From the NCBI RefSeq assembly GCF_018987265.1, contig NZ_CP076853.1, forward strand, positions 806,001 to 870,000: a stretch of DNA of 64,000 nt. Reading direction: 5' to 3'. The DNA is from Rhizobium sp. WYJ-E13. Its GTDB lineage: Bacteria; Pseudomonadota; Alphaproteobacteria; Rhizobiales; Rhizobiaceae. Position 1 is the stretch's first letter. Every line of letters starts with the position of its first letter. The notes under the pieces were generated by a model, which was not told where the DNA came from, searched no databases, and saw nothing but the letters and a program-made list of their open reading frames with translations. Positions 16,295 to 24,880 of the stretch are shown here, piece after piece. The position numbers and the translations under genes are program-made.

Positions 16295-17797
16295 TTACTG
16301 AAACGCCGTCTCGAAGAAGCTGCGCAGCTTGCGTGAATGCAGCGCTTCCGGCGGCATGGCGGCGAGTTTCTGGATTGCCCTGATGCCGATCTGCAGGTGC
16401 TGGTTCACCTGCGTGCGGTAAAAGGCGGTCGCCATGCCCGGCAGTTTCAGCTCGCCGTGCAGCGGCTTGTCGGACACGCAGAGCAGCGTTCCGTAGGGCA
16501 CGCGGAACCTGAAACCATTGGCGGCGATCGTTGCCGACTCCATGTCGAGCGCGATGGCGCGGGCCTGCGACAGTCGCTTTACCGGGCCTGCCTGGTCGCG
16601 CAGTTCCCAGTTGCGGTTATCGATCGTGCCAACCGTGCCGGTGCGCATGATGCGCTTCAGCTCGAAGCCTTCGTAGCCGGTGATCTCGGCAACGGCTCCC
16701 TCAAGCGCCACCTGCACTTCGGCAAGTGCGGGGATCGGCACCCAGACCGGCAGGTCGTCGTCCAGCACATGGTCTTCGCGCATATAGGCATGCGCCAGAA
16801 CATAATCGCCGAGGCGCTGGCTGTTGCGCAGTCCGGCGCAATGGCCGAGCATCAGCCAGGCATGCGGGCGAAGCACGGCCACATGGTCGGTGATCGTCTT
16901 GGCGTTGGAAGGACCGACGCCGATATTGATCATGGTGATCCCGGCATGGCCCTTCTTCTTGAGGTGATAGGCCGGCATCTGCGGCAGGCGGGAAAGCACG
17001 GCATCCGTTTCCGGAACGCTCGATCCTGCCAGCGTGACGATGTTGCCCGGTTCCACGAAGGCGGTGTAGCCGTCGCCGCCTTCAGCCATCAGCTTGCGCG
17101 CCCAGGAGCAGAATTCGTCGACGTAGAACTGGTAGTTCGTAAACAGCACGAAGTTCTGGAAGTGCTCGGCACCGGTCGCCGTATAGTGCGACAGGCGGGC
17201 GAGCGAATAGTCGATGCGCTGCGCGGTGAAGGGCGCAAGCGGCGAGGGCTCGCCCGGCGGCGGCAGATACTCGCCGTTGGCGATTTCGTCATCCGTCGTG
17301 TTGAGATCCGGCGTATCGAAGAGATCGCGCAGCGGAATATCGACGAAAGCCGCCGCCGACGCTTCCACATGCGCGCCTTCGCCGAATGCGAAATGCAGCG
17401 GGATCGGCGTCGAGGATTCCGAGACGACGACAGGCACATTATGGCTCTTCATCAGCAGCGAAAGCTGCTCCTTCAGATAATGCTTGAAGAGCTTCGGCCG
17501 CGTCACCGTCGTCGTATAGACGCCCGGTGCCGTCACATGGCCGTAGGAGAGGCGGGAGTCGACATGGCCGAAGCTCGTCGTCTCGATGCTGACCTGCGGG
17601 TAGAAAGCCCGGTAGCGGGAGGTGACCGGCGCACCCTGGGCGAGCGTCGTGAAGCTGTCGATCAGGAAGGAGGTGTTGCGCTCGTAAAGTGCCGTCAGCG
17701 CCTCGACGGCTTTTGCCGGATCATCAAAGGTTTGCGGCTCGAAAGGGGGAGGCGACAAAATGTCGAACGCGGACAGGGGAGAGATTCGTTTGCTCAT
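16295..17797 (-). CDS. amn: AMP nucleosidase
   Basis: 500 residues, near the length of E. coli Amn (484). It hydrolyses AMP to adenine and ribose 5-phosphate in purine salvage. An N-terminal Amn-specific alpha/beta domain (about 1-180) is followed by a nucleoside-phosphorylase-like catalytic domain with MINIGVGPSNAKT, AWLMLGHCAGLRNSQ and ALDMESATIAANGFRFRVPYG, where the Glu of DMES is the usual base-binding/catalytic residue. It stands alone with its own terminator. Cytosolic. Confidence 0.93.
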   Translation of the reverse strand: MSKRISPLSAFDILSPPPFEPQTFDDPAKAVEALTALYERNTSFLIDSFTTLAQGAPVTSRYRAFYPQVSIETTSFGHVDSRLSYGHVTAPGVYTTTVTRPKLFKHYLKEQLSLLMKSHNVPVVVSESSTPIPLHFAFGEGAHVEASAAAFVDIPLRDLFDTPDLNTTDDEIANGEYLPPPGEPSPLAPFTAQRIDYSLARLSHYTATGAEHFQNFVLFTNYQFYVDEFCSWARKLMAEGGDGYTAFVEPGNIVTLAGSSVPETDAVLSRLPQMPAYHLKKKGHAGITMINIGVGPSNAKTITDHVAVLRPHAWLMLGHCAGLRNSQRLGDYVLAHAYMREDHVLDDDLPVWVPIPALAEVQVALEGAVAEITGYEGFELKRIMRTGTVGTIDNRNWELRDQAGPVKRLSQARAIALDMESATIAANGFRFRVPYGTLLCVSDKPLHGELKLPGMATAFYRTQVNQHLQIGIRAIQKLAAMPPEALHSRKLRSFFETAFQ

Positions 17798-17882
17798 GAG
17801 GCATTATAGAGAGTCGTTTTTAACAAGCAAACGACGCGCAAAGGCTGAGACCCAGATATTTTCCGCAATATCTTTCCAACTC

Positions 17883-18089
17883 TCAGCGGATGGCGGTGCA
17901 GTAACCGCCGTTGCTTTCCAGGCACGTATAGTTCGCGCCGAAATGCGACTGCTGTGCCCCGCCGCCGCCCGTGCGCACGACCACCGCCGAAAACGAGATC
18001 GCGAAGATCGCCGCAAACAGCGTTATGATTGTAAACCGTCTCGCCAGAATGAACACGTCCACGTCCTTACCCCGATATGCGCCTTTCAT
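17883..18089 (-). CDS. Small single-span membrane/secreted protein, 68 aa
   Basis: From ATG 18089: a basic N-terminus (KGAYRGKDVD), a hydrophobic segment FTIITLFAAIFAISFSAVVV, then a short exported tail with two cysteines (TCLESNGGYC) that could form a disulfide. No family recognised. The ribosome site is weak and the frame is open back to 18140, so the start is uncertain. Placed between amn and a DUF2147 gene, all on the minus strand. Confidence 0.45.
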   Translation of the reverse strand: MKGAYRGKDVDVFILARRFTIITLFAAIFAISFSAVVVRTGGGGAQQSHFGANYTCLESNGGYCTAIR

Positions 18090-18204
18090 GGTGCTGTTTT
18101 GCCATGATGCGGCTGAACGGGTGCTGAGATGGCGGTTCATTTGGCGTTCAGTTTCAGAGGCCGGCTAAGGTCCTCAGAGACGGGTCCCCTTAAAGAGGGA
18201 CCCG

Positions 18205-18543
18205 TCAAAGGCGAGTCCAGGTCTGCGTTTTACAGAGGACGTTCATCACGCAGCCCTTCAGCTTCAGAGAGCCGCCGGAAATGTTGCCAAAGCCGCTATA
18301 GGTCTTGTCGTCGGAGGGGTCGGTGATCTCGCCGTTGTAGCTGCCGCCCGTGCCGGCCAGCGTGCCGATCTTCTTGCCTGCATATTTCCCCGACTTGAGC
18401 GTGATACAGTATCCGCCGCTGCAAGGAGCAATCACTGCCATATCGCCGGCGACCGTCTTCCACTTGCCGACGATCGGTTCTTCCGCCTGCGCAAGGCCTG
18501 CCGCAAGTGCCACCGCACCGGCGAGAACGAGAGTACGGATCAT
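18205..18543 (-). CDS. DUF2147-like secreted protein
   Basis: 112 residues from ATG 18543, which has GGAGGAAAAG directly before it; the longer open frame to 18702 is not needed. A signal peptide MIRTLVLAGAVALAAGLAQA is followed by a small beta domain beginning IVGKWKT, with one cysteine pair (CSGGYC) and a later pair (CVMNVLC), ending TQTWTRL. DUF2147 proteins are periplasmic or outer-membrane-associated, of unknown role. Confidence 0.75.
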   Translation of the reverse strand: MIRTLVLAGAVALAAGLAQAEEPIVGKWKTVAGDMAVIAPCSGGYCITLKSGKYAGKKIGTLAGTGGSYNGEITDPSDDKTYSGFGNISGGSLKLKGCVMNVLCKTQTWTRL

Positions 18544-18972
18544 CTTTTCCTCCATGAAGCTGATTGGCGCGAAAATAACTGACGCGAACGTAAAGGTAAA
18601 TACGCTGCGGGAAAGGTCCGAAATCCGGCTTTTGTGCAAAGCTTTTTCTGTCGGCAGCCTGATCCATGCTGATTTCATGGTCAACAATTCCTCAATTTCC
18701 AAATCCTAATTTTTCGTAAAAGGTGCGCGAAAATCCTTAATTTCCAGGGATTCCGATGTTTAACAAAAATCCAATTTTACCAAGCATTTGCACTTTGTTT
18801 GCGTCAAATTAATCATGCATTTTAGGCGTTTTTTGAAGGCCGTTCGGCATAGTGAACCCATCAAACGAGCGGGGAAAACCCGCCGGACCGGAGAGGCCGG
18901 AAGCCGCAGAAGACGGCAAGGCCCAAAGGTAAAACAGGGTACGTCTTAACAGGCTAAACAGGAATAGAACCG
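18544..18972. other. 429-nt AT-rich intergenic region with structured leader
   Basis: Separates the DUF2147 gene (minus) from the Sel1-repeat gene (plus). Bases 18700-18830 are AT-rich and promoter-like. From about 18844 the sequence turns GC- and purine-rich with small hairpins: gcggg/cccgc at 18870-18884 and CCGG/CCGG at 18884-18901. This may be a long structured 5' leader of the Sel1 gene. No coding frame of note. Confidence 0.35.
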
Positions 18973-19242
18973 ATGGCACGCTTTGAAATGCACAATGCTG
19001 AAATGGCCACCATGGGTGGCGACAACAACAGCGCCGATGTCTTCTGCGAAATGGGTCTGATGTATGCGACCGGCCGCGGCTGCAATATCGACCTCATCGC
19101 CGCTCACAAGTGGCTGAATATTGCCGCGATCAAGGGCAACGACCGCGCAGCAGAGCTGCGCGCCGATGTCGCCGCGACGATGAGCAAGATGCAGCTTGCG
19201 GAGGCGCTGCGCGCCGCCCGCGAATGGATGACGATCCACTAA
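18973..19242 (+). CDS. Sel1-like repeat protein, 89 aa
   Basis: A short protein with one clear Sel1-type TPR unit: ADVFCEMGLMYATGRGC followed by DLIAAHKWLNIAAIKGN, then a capping helix AAELRADVAATMSKMQLAEA. Sel1 units bind partner proteins. No signal peptide, so cytosolic. AGGAA lies before the ATG. Rhizobia encode many small Sel1 proteins of unknown role. It is followed by a weak hairpin (19343-19379) before the convergent aminotransferase. Confidence 0.75.
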   Translation: MARFEMHNAEMATMGGDNNSADVFCEMGLMYATGRGCNIDLIAAHKWLNIAAIKGNDRAAELRADVAATMSKMQLAEALRAAREWMTIH

Positions 19243-19342
19243 ACGTCGTCCCTCCGGTAACAAATCGACAAGAGCAAAATAACAACCTCAAAAGAGGGGG
19301 AACTGGCGGGGCGCCTTGGACGGGGTCGATGCCAGGAGAAGG

Positions 19343-19379
19343 AAACCGCGACTGGCTTGTCCTCTGCCGGCCGCGGTTT
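19343..19379. terminator. Hairpin between convergent genes, possible terminator
   Basis: Arms aaaccgcg (19343-19350) and cgcggttt (19372-19379), with an inner actggc/gccgg partial pairing. It lies between the Sel1 gene and the minus-strand aminotransferase stop. The U tract is short on either strand. Confidence 0.35.
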
Positions 19380-19386
19380 ACCTGTT

Positions 19387-20499
19387 TCAGCTCAATTTCT
19401 TCAGGACCAACGGCAAGGCTGCTTCGAGCCGCGCCATATCGGCCTCCGGCCCAACACTCACACGGATGCAGCGGTTGAGCGGTGCCATGCCCGGCATGCG
19501 GATGAAGACGCCGTGTTCCATCAGCCCGTCGACGATGGCCCGCGCGTGAGCGCCGTCGCGCCCGGCATCGATTGCCACGAAATTGGTGGCTGATACCAGC
19601 GGCTGCAGGCCGTTCGCCCTGGCAATATCAGCGATCCTGTCGCGCGCGGCATGGATTTTCCCGATCACTTCGGACAGATAGGCCTGATCCTTGAGGGCTG
19701 CGAGTGCCGCGACCGTCGCCAGCCGGTTCATGCCGAAATGGTTGCGGATCTTGTCGAAGGCCTGCGCCGTGCCCGGTGTGGAAATGGCATAGCCGACGCG
19801 GGCGCCGGCAAGCCCATAGGCCTTGGAGAAGGTGCGGGTGCGCACGATATTCGGCAGGTCGATGAGCGATTGAATCGACGGCAGCGCGGAGGCCGGGCCG
19901 GTTTCGCTATAGGCTTCATCGAGGATCATCAGACAGGTTTCCGGTAGCGCCTGTGCAAAGGCGACGATCTCTTGGGCATCCCACCAGCTTCCCATCGGAT
20001 TGTCGGGATTGGCGAAATAGACGAGCGGCGCGTTCTCGCGCTTGACCGCATCGAGCAGCGCGTCGAGATCCTCGCGATCGCCGGCATAGGGAACGGTGAC
20101 CAGCCGGCCGCCGAAACCGTTCACATGGAAATTGAAGGTCGGGTAGGCGCCGAGCGAGGTGACGACGGTGCCGCCAGGCTCGATCACCAGCCGCACGATC
20201 TGGCCGAGCAACTCGTCGATGCCGCCGCCGATGGCGATATTGGCCGGCGTCACGCCAAGATGGGCGGCGAGTGCTTCGCGAAGCGCGTAGTTTTCCGGAT
20301 CGTTGTATTTCCAGATATCGCCGGCCTGTTCCCGCATGGCGGCAATGACCGAGGGAGCCGGGCCGAAGCCGTTTTCATTGGCGCCGATGCGCGCTTCGAC
20401 CTTCAGACCGCGCTGGCGCTCGATGGCCTCGGGGCCGACGAAGGGGACGGTGGAGGGCAGGGCGCTGGCAAGCGGCGTAAAGCGCGAGAAGGCAGACAT
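19387..20499 (-). CDS. Histidinol-phosphate aminotransferase-like class I/II aminotransferase
   Basis: 370 residues of PLP fold type I, HisC-like subgroup. GANENGFGPAPSV at the N-terminus, YNDPENYALREALAAHLG, the Asn/Asp pair (NPDNPMGSWW, ILDEAYSETG) and the catalytic lysine in RTFSKAYGLAGARVGY are all present, with a C-terminal Arg (NRCIRVSVG) for the carboxylate or phosphate. Such extra HisC paralogues often act on aromatic amino acids. It is not near his genes, so true histidine synthesis is unproven. Confidence 0.85.
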   Translation of the reverse strand: MSAFSRFTPLASALPSTVPFVGPEAIERQRGLKVEARIGANENGFGPAPSVIAAMREQAGDIWKYNDPENYALREALAAHLGVTPANIAIGGGIDELLGQIVRLVIEPGGTVVTSLGAYPTFNFHVNGFGGRLVTVPYAGDREDLDALLDAVKRENAPLVYFANPDNPMGSWWDAQEIVAFAQALPETCLMILDEAYSETGPASALPSIQSLIDLPNIVRTRTFSKAYGLAGARVGYAISTPGTAQAFDKIRNHFGMNRLATVAALAALKDQAYLSEVIGKIHAARDRIADIARANGLQPLVSATNFVAIDAGRDGAHARAIVDGLMEHGVFIRMPGMAPLNRCIRVSVGPEADMARLEAALPLVLKKLS

Positions 20500-20593
20500 G
20501 CGACGGCAATTTCCCGGAATTATTGAAAAAGCCGCGCAACAATAGGCCCTCGCTTTTCCAAGGCAAGCAAGATTATTTCTCGTTCGCGACGGC

Positions 20594-20992
20594 TCAGACG
20601 CGGCTGCCGTTGCGGCGCGCGTCGATCGCTTCCGTATTGCCGATCATGAAGTCGGCGCGCACTACCTTGCGTAGAACATCCGGCTCGATCAGGTTGATGA
20701 AGCGAACGCCGATACGCTCATGATGGCGGTAGACCTCGGCGCAGCCGATGCGGTAGGCGAGCCCCAGGATGTTGAGATAATAATGTTTGGGCAGGCCTGC
20801 CGTGGTCGACACGACGAAGGTCGCGCCACCTTGGGAAATGTCGAGAATTTCGGCGCTGCGCATCGAAATTCCGGTCAGACAGGGACGAACGGCGACGATA
20901 CGAGCCGGTCGTTTGACGTTGAACTCCTCCCAGCGAATGTCGTAGACAGCCGACTTCACCGTGGCGAGGTGCGTTGCGCGGAGCATTTCCAT
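20594..20992 (-). CDS. PilZ-domain protein (putative c-di-GMP receptor)
   Basis: 132 residues. A PilZ-like beta barrel is suggested by RPARIVAVRP, then the D/NxSxxG motif as ILDISQGGATFVV, and LPKHYYLNILGL...IGVRFI. The usual RxxxR arm is imperfect (KRPAR), so c-di-GMP binding is plausible but not certain. A related protein lies at 22235-22585. ATG at 20992 has GGAG upstream. Candidate effector of the diguanylate cyclases in this window. Confidence 0.75.
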   Translation of the reverse strand: MEMLRATHLATVKSAVYDIRWEEFNVKRPARIVAVRPCLTGISMRSAEILDISQGGATFVVSTTAGLPKHYYLNILGLAYRIGCAEVYRHHERIGVRFINLIEPDVLRKVVRADFMIGNTEAIDARRNGSRV

Positions 20993-21156
20993 ATCGCATT
21001 CTCCGTCAGGCAGTTCAAATTTCGGGCTGTTCGACGAAGAGGCTCACACGAATGTTTTTCACATTCGTCAAATATAAAACTACAATTTTAACGAGTTTGA
21101 AATTTGTGCGTTAGCGGCACAGCTATTGTGCACTCTCGGGAATAAACCTTTATCGC

Positions 21157-21558
21157 TCAGGCAAGCAATCTTGCCGCGCAATAGCCTCCAACGGCACTCA
21201 GTGCCGTAAGGAAAGTGCCCCAGGCCATATCCACCAGGCTCATGGCGAGCGGCCAGCTCTTCAGTGTCGACAAATTCGTGATGTCGTAGGTGCCGTAAGC
21301 CGCCAGTCCCAAAATGGCACCATAGAGAAGCGCTGTGCCGATGGAGCCGCTGGAGAGAGCCGGCAAAACCGCAAGTACGACAATCGCAGCCGTGAAGAGC
21401 AGGTAAAAAAGGGCTGCGATGCCAAGGTTCGGTGACGGCAGCATCAGTTCGCCGAGCTGATCGCGATAGAAGCTACGGGCTACGATGCCGAGCCATATTG
21501 CGTCGAGTACGGCAAGGGTAAGAAGGCAACCGGCATAGGCGACAAGCGCTGTCTTCAT
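21157..21558 (-). CDS. DUF2177 family membrane protein
   Basis: 133 residues with four hydrophobic helices. DUF2177 hallmarks are LDAIWLGIVARSFYRDQLG in helix 1 and YGTYDITNLSTLKSWP plus VDMAWGTFLTAL in helices 3-4. It is an inner-membrane protein of unknown function, widespread in Proteobacteria. Its start lies 158 nt from the divergent attachment-type gene. Confidence 0.85.
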   Translation of the reverse strand: MKTALVAYAGCLLTLAVLDAIWLGIVARSFYRDQLGELMLPSPNLGIAALFYLLFTAAIVVLAVLPALSSGSIGTALLYGAILGLAAYGTYDITNLSTLKSWPLAMSLVDMAWGTFLTALSAVGGYCAARLLA

Positions 21559-21715
21559 CGTCTTGGATCTCCCGCTTTGCCCCCTTCTACGCCGTGGCCT
21601 GACCTCCGGATCGCCGTTGATTCTCTTTGCGCAGATTTTTCCCGAACTCTTTCAATTGCCGGACGTTTTCTCTTCGCGGTGTGCTGCTTCCAATCAAGAA
21701 AGCGAGGAAACTGAA

Positions 21716-22162
21716 ATGACAGATGTCAAAGTTCCCTGGGAATCCTGGGTCGTCGTGTGCGATGGGGCAAAAGCCCTGATCCTGCAGAATGCCGGCGACG
21801 CCGAGCTGATGAACCTCCAGGTCCGTGAAACTCTCACGCAGCCCAACCAGCCGACGCGCGAACTCGGCACCGACAAGCCGGGCCGCGCCTACGCCCCGGA
21901 CGGGCTCAGCGGCAGCGCCATGGAAGAGACCAATTGGCAGGACCAGGCCGAAGCCGATTTCCTGAAGGAAGTCGCCGTAAAGCTCGATGAACTCGTGCAT
22001 GAGAAAGAGGCGAGCCGCATCGTTCTGGTGGCGCCTCCACGTGCGCTCGGCACGCTGCGGCCCAATCTCAGCCCCGATGCCCAGGCGGCGATCTCGGCGG
22101 AAGTGGCGAAGGATTACACCAACCTTCCCGTCGACCAGATCGAGCGGCATCTCGCGGCCTGA
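21716..22162 (+). CDS. Host attachment protein family (PF10116-like)
   Basis: 148 residues from ATG 21716, which has GAGGAA upstream; the open frame extends to 21563 without a site. WVVVCDGAKALILQN at the N-terminus, a polar middle with DGLSGSAMEETNWQDQAE, and RIVLVAPPRALGTLRPNLSP match the family named after an Agrobacterium attachment locus. No signal peptide is visible, so a direct surface role is doubtful; members resemble release-factor-like/baeRF domains. Followed by a terminator at 22190. Confidence 0.8.
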   Translation: MTDVKVPWESWVVVCDGAKALILQNAGDAELMNLQVRETLTQPNQPTRELGTDKPGRAYAPDGLSGSAMEETNWQDQAEADFLKEVAVKLDELVHEKEASRIVLVAPPRALGTLRPNLSPDAQAAISAEVAKDYTNLPVDQIERHLAA

Positions 22163-22189
22163 TCGCCACACGCCATCGCGATTTGAAAC

Positions 22190-22213
22190 GCGGGTCGCAA
22201 GGCCCGCATTTTC
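22190..22213 (+). terminator. Intrinsic terminator after attachment-type gene
   Basis: Stem gcggg (22190-22194) / cccgc (22203-22207), followed by attttctta. It lies 27 nt after the stop. Confidence 0.5.
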
Positions 22214-22234
22214 TTATCCGGAAAAGGGCGAAAA

Positions 22235-22585
22235 TCAGAGGCTGGTTTCGAAGCTCAGCCGCAGCACGTGGTGCAGGAATTCGGGGTTCAGCAGCATGTT
22301 GAAGCTGATGGTCACGAACTCGCCTTCGCGCTTGACCACGGTCGAGCCGATCTCGTCATGGATGCCAAGGATTTCCAGGAAGAAATGCTGCGGCATTTCC
22401 AGGCTGGGGCTGACTTCCAGCAGCGCGCCGGCGAGCGTGATCGTGCGGATCAGGCAGCGGACCTGCGTGCCGGTGCTTAAGTGGTGGCCGACGAAGATGA
22501 TGTTGCCGGGCCGGTCGAGATTGAATTCCCTGTAGGCCTGTTCGGGCTTGGGATGTTCTGTGTCGAGGTGCATCTGAAAGGCCAT
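22235..22585 (-). CDS. PilZ-like domain protein, 116 aa
   Basis: 116 residues resembling the PilZ protein at 20594-20992: DRPGNIIFVGHHLSTGTQVRC aligns with its barrel entry, and LPKHYYLNILG there corresponds to MPQHFFLEILG here. The D/NxSxxG motif is degenerate (RTITLAGALLEV), so c-di-GMP binding may be lost. Function unknown. Confidence 0.65.
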   Translation of the reverse strand: MAFQMHLDTEHPKPEQAYREFNLDRPGNIIFVGHHLSTGTQVRCLIRTITLAGALLEVSPSLEMPQHFFLEILGIHDEIGSTVVKREGEFVTISFNMLLNPEFLHHVLRLSFETSL

Positions 22586-22927
22586 ATCAGCCTCCGCTTG
22601 TTGTACGATCGGACTTTAACGCAGGATTGCTCACATCTGCTGAACAATATCTTTAAAATTGAGAATCTATGCGAAATCTGTTGGCAAAACGCATTTATTG
22701 CGGGCAATTCTGTCCAGAATCTGCCCAATTTTCCGCCATTTCGGTGCCGCCATTGACTTGCGGCCTGTCGTCGCGCATAGAGAAGCCGGTTCGAGGCACC
22801 GGCCGCTCGCGGATGAAAATCCATGGTGAAGCCCTCGCAATCATGGTCACAGCCCCTGTGCATGCTGACTGACGGCAATGCGAGCCCCCCTGACGGTCGA
22901 ATGGCATGCCTTTGAAAGGCTGAACCT
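22586..22927. other. 342-nt divergent intergenic region
   Basis: Between the PilZ-like gene (minus) and the glyoxalase-related gene (plus). A small hairpin, gccggt/accggc, lies near 22783-22801. A 67-codon open frame (22669-22872) lacks a ribosome site and plausible composition. No promoter is assigned. Confidence 0.35.
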
Positions 22928-23368
22928 ATGACTATGACCTACCCTGCGGTCGACGAACTCAAGGCCCAGGCAAAGCGCCTGCGCCAGGCTATGACTGAGC
23001 GCGGCAGCGAGATTACCCACGCCGCCGCTCTGGAACTGATCGCCCGCCAGCATGGCGCGCGCGACTGGAATACGCTCTCCGCCCTTGCCGCCAAACCCAA
23101 CGATAAGCCCGCCTCGCCGATCTTCGTCGGCGCGCATATTCGCGCTCGCTACCTGAACCAGCCCTTCACCGGCAAGGTTCTGGCGCTTTCGGCTGTAGCA
23201 GGCAGCGAGTTCTACAGGATCACCATACATTTCGACGAGCCTGTCGATGTGGTGACCTTCGAGAGCTTCTCGGCCTTCCGCCAGCGCATCCACGCCCAGA
23301 TCGACGAGAACGGCATATCGCCGCGCAAGACCTCCAACGGTCTGCCGCATCTCGTCCTCGATATCTGA
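22928..23368 (+). CDS. Glyoxalase-superfamily-related protein (PF20066-like)
   Basis: 146 residues. The N-terminal helix region LKAQAKRLRQAMTERGSEITHAAALELIARQHGARDWNTLSA is typical of proteins labelled glyoxalase-related. The C-terminal half is a beta domain with no clear metal ligands. Function unknown; the RDWNTL motif may be a small protein-binding or nucleic-acid-binding module. Followed after 37 nt by the MATE gene, possibly co-transcribed. Confidence 0.65.
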   Translation: MTMTYPAVDELKAQAKRLRQAMTERGSEITHAAALELIARQHGARDWNTLSALAAKPNDKPASPIFVGAHIRARYLNQPFTGKVLALSAVAGSEFYRITIHFDEPVDVVTFESFSAFRQRIHAQIDENGISPRKTSNGLPHLVLDI

Positions 23369-23405
23369 CAGCCCTGTCGTTGCCCGTAACATCCGGATTC
23401 CGTCG

Positions 23406-24773
23406 ATGACCTCGAGTTCGCAAACCAATACCTTCCTGGCCGGTCCGCTGCCATCAGTCTTTGCCCGCACGGCGCTGCCGATCATCCTCATCACCACCAT
23501 CAATGGCCTCTTTGCCGTGGTGGACGCCTATTTCCTCGGCGACTATGTCGGCGCCGGGGCACTCTCCGCCGTAACGCTCATTTTTCCCGGCCTGATGATG
23601 CTCGTCGCCCTGCAATCGCTCGTCTCGAATGGCATGGCAAGCATCCTTGCCCGCGAGCTTGGCGGCGGCAATCGCGATGCCGCGCGACGCACCTTCGCCG
23701 CCGCCCATGTGCTGGCAATCGTCGTCGTGCTTGTCGTCAACGTCATCTATTGGACGGTCGGCTGGCGGATCGTCGACAATGCCGCGGCAGGAGACCTCGC
23801 CGTTGCCGGAAATGCCCGGATCTTCATGGGGATCATGGTCGGCACAGCACCCATTGCCTTCTTCCTGTCGCTCAACATCGACGCCCTGCGCAGCGAAGGC
23901 CGGATCGGCTTCATGACCATGGTGATGCTGGCCGCGACAGGGCTGAACATTGCCGCGAACTGGTTTTTCATGGCGATCCTTGGATGGGGTGTTGCGGGTT
24001 CGGCACTCGGCTCCGTGCTCGCACAGGCAATCTGCCTGGCCGCCTTGCTGATCCATCGCTGGCGCAACGAGCGTGCCCTGCGTCCGGCGACACGCTTCCC
24101 GCTTGCCGACTGGCGGCCGATCCTCGCACTTGGCGCGCCGATGAGCCTCGGCTTCATCGGCATCTCGCTCTGCTCGGCAGCCGTCATCTTCAACCTGTCG
24201 ATCTGGGGCGAGGGGGATTATGTCGCGACCGTCGGCGCCTATGGCATCATCACCCGCGTCATGACCGTCGCCTACCTGCCGCTGCTTGGCCTCAACATCG
24301 CCTTCCAGACGATCTGCGGCAATAACTATGGGGCAGGTCTTGCCGAACGCGTCGGCCGCAGCCTGCAGATCGCCCTGGCCGCCGCACTCGTCTACTGCAC
24401 CGCTGTCGAGATCACGGTGGAGCTGCTGGCCACCCGCCTCGGCCATATCTTCGTCGCCGACCCCGTCGTCATCGCCGAGGTCTCGGGCATCCTGCCCTGG
24501 ACGGTCGGCGCTTATTTCCTGTTCGGCCAGATAATTGTGCTGTCGGGTTATTTCCAGGCGATCGGCGATGCCAGGCGTGCTGCGATTTTCGGCCTGTCGC
24601 GGGCCTATCTCTTCACGCTGCCGCTGACCTTCCTGCTGCCGCATGCCTTTGGCGAAATGGGCATCTGGATGGTGCCGGTCTTTGCCGAGGCCTGCATGTT
24701 CCTGTTGGCCTTTGCCGTCCTTGCGAGGAATGCCAAGCGGCTCGGCTGGCGCTATGGATTGTTGCCCGCGTAA
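23406..24773 (+). CDS. MATE family efflux transporter
   Basis: 455 residues with twelve hydrophobic segments in two MatE halves. Half 1 opens with ILITTINGLFAVVDAYFLGDYVGAGALSAV, and ANWFFMAILGWGVAGSALGSV is typical; half 2 has GAPMSLGFIGISL and GLNIAFQTICGNNYGAG. It is an inner-membrane Na+/H+-coupled multidrug or metabolite exporter. Substrate unknown. Closed by a strong terminator. Confidence 0.9.
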   Translation: MTSSSQTNTFLAGPLPSVFARTALPIILITTINGLFAVVDAYFLGDYVGAGALSAVTLIFPGLMMLVALQSLVSNGMASILARELGGGNRDAARRTFAAAHVLAIVVVLVVNVIYWTVGWRIVDNAAAGDLAVAGNARIFMGIMVGTAPIAFFLSLNIDALRSEGRIGFMTMVMLAATGLNIAANWFFMAILGWGVAGSALGSVLAQAICLAALLIHRWRNERALRPATRFPLADWRPILALGAPMSLGFIGISLCSAAVIFNLSIWGEGDYVATVGAYGIITRVMTVAYLPLLGLNIAFQTICGNNYGAGLAERVGRSLQIALAAALVYCTAVEITVELLATRLGHIFVADPVVIAEVSGILPWTVGAYFLFGQIIVLSGYFQAIGDARRAAIFGLSRAYLFTLPLTFLLPHAFGEMGIWMVPVFAEACMFLLAFAVLARNAKRLGWRYGLLPA

Positions 24774-24779
24774 GCCAAC

Positions 24780-24814
24780 AAGGCCGCGCCTGTCCAGCGC
24801 GGCCTTGCTTTTCA
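24780..24814 (+). terminator. Intrinsic terminator after MATE gene
   Basis: Perfect 10-bp stem aaggccgcgc (24780-24789) / gcgcggcctt (24797-24806), then gcttttc. It separates the MATE gene from the convergent iol operon. Confidence 0.8.
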
Positions 24815-24880
24815 ATCCTTGCTGGCTGCGGGTGTGGATGCCGTAGCAGCCTCCGCATCCCCGAGCGATCTGCGACCGGT

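Noticed and set aside
22669..22872. 67-codon cysteine-containing frame between PilZ-like and glyoxalase-related genes
   Set aside because: No ribosome site and no recognisable topology or motif.
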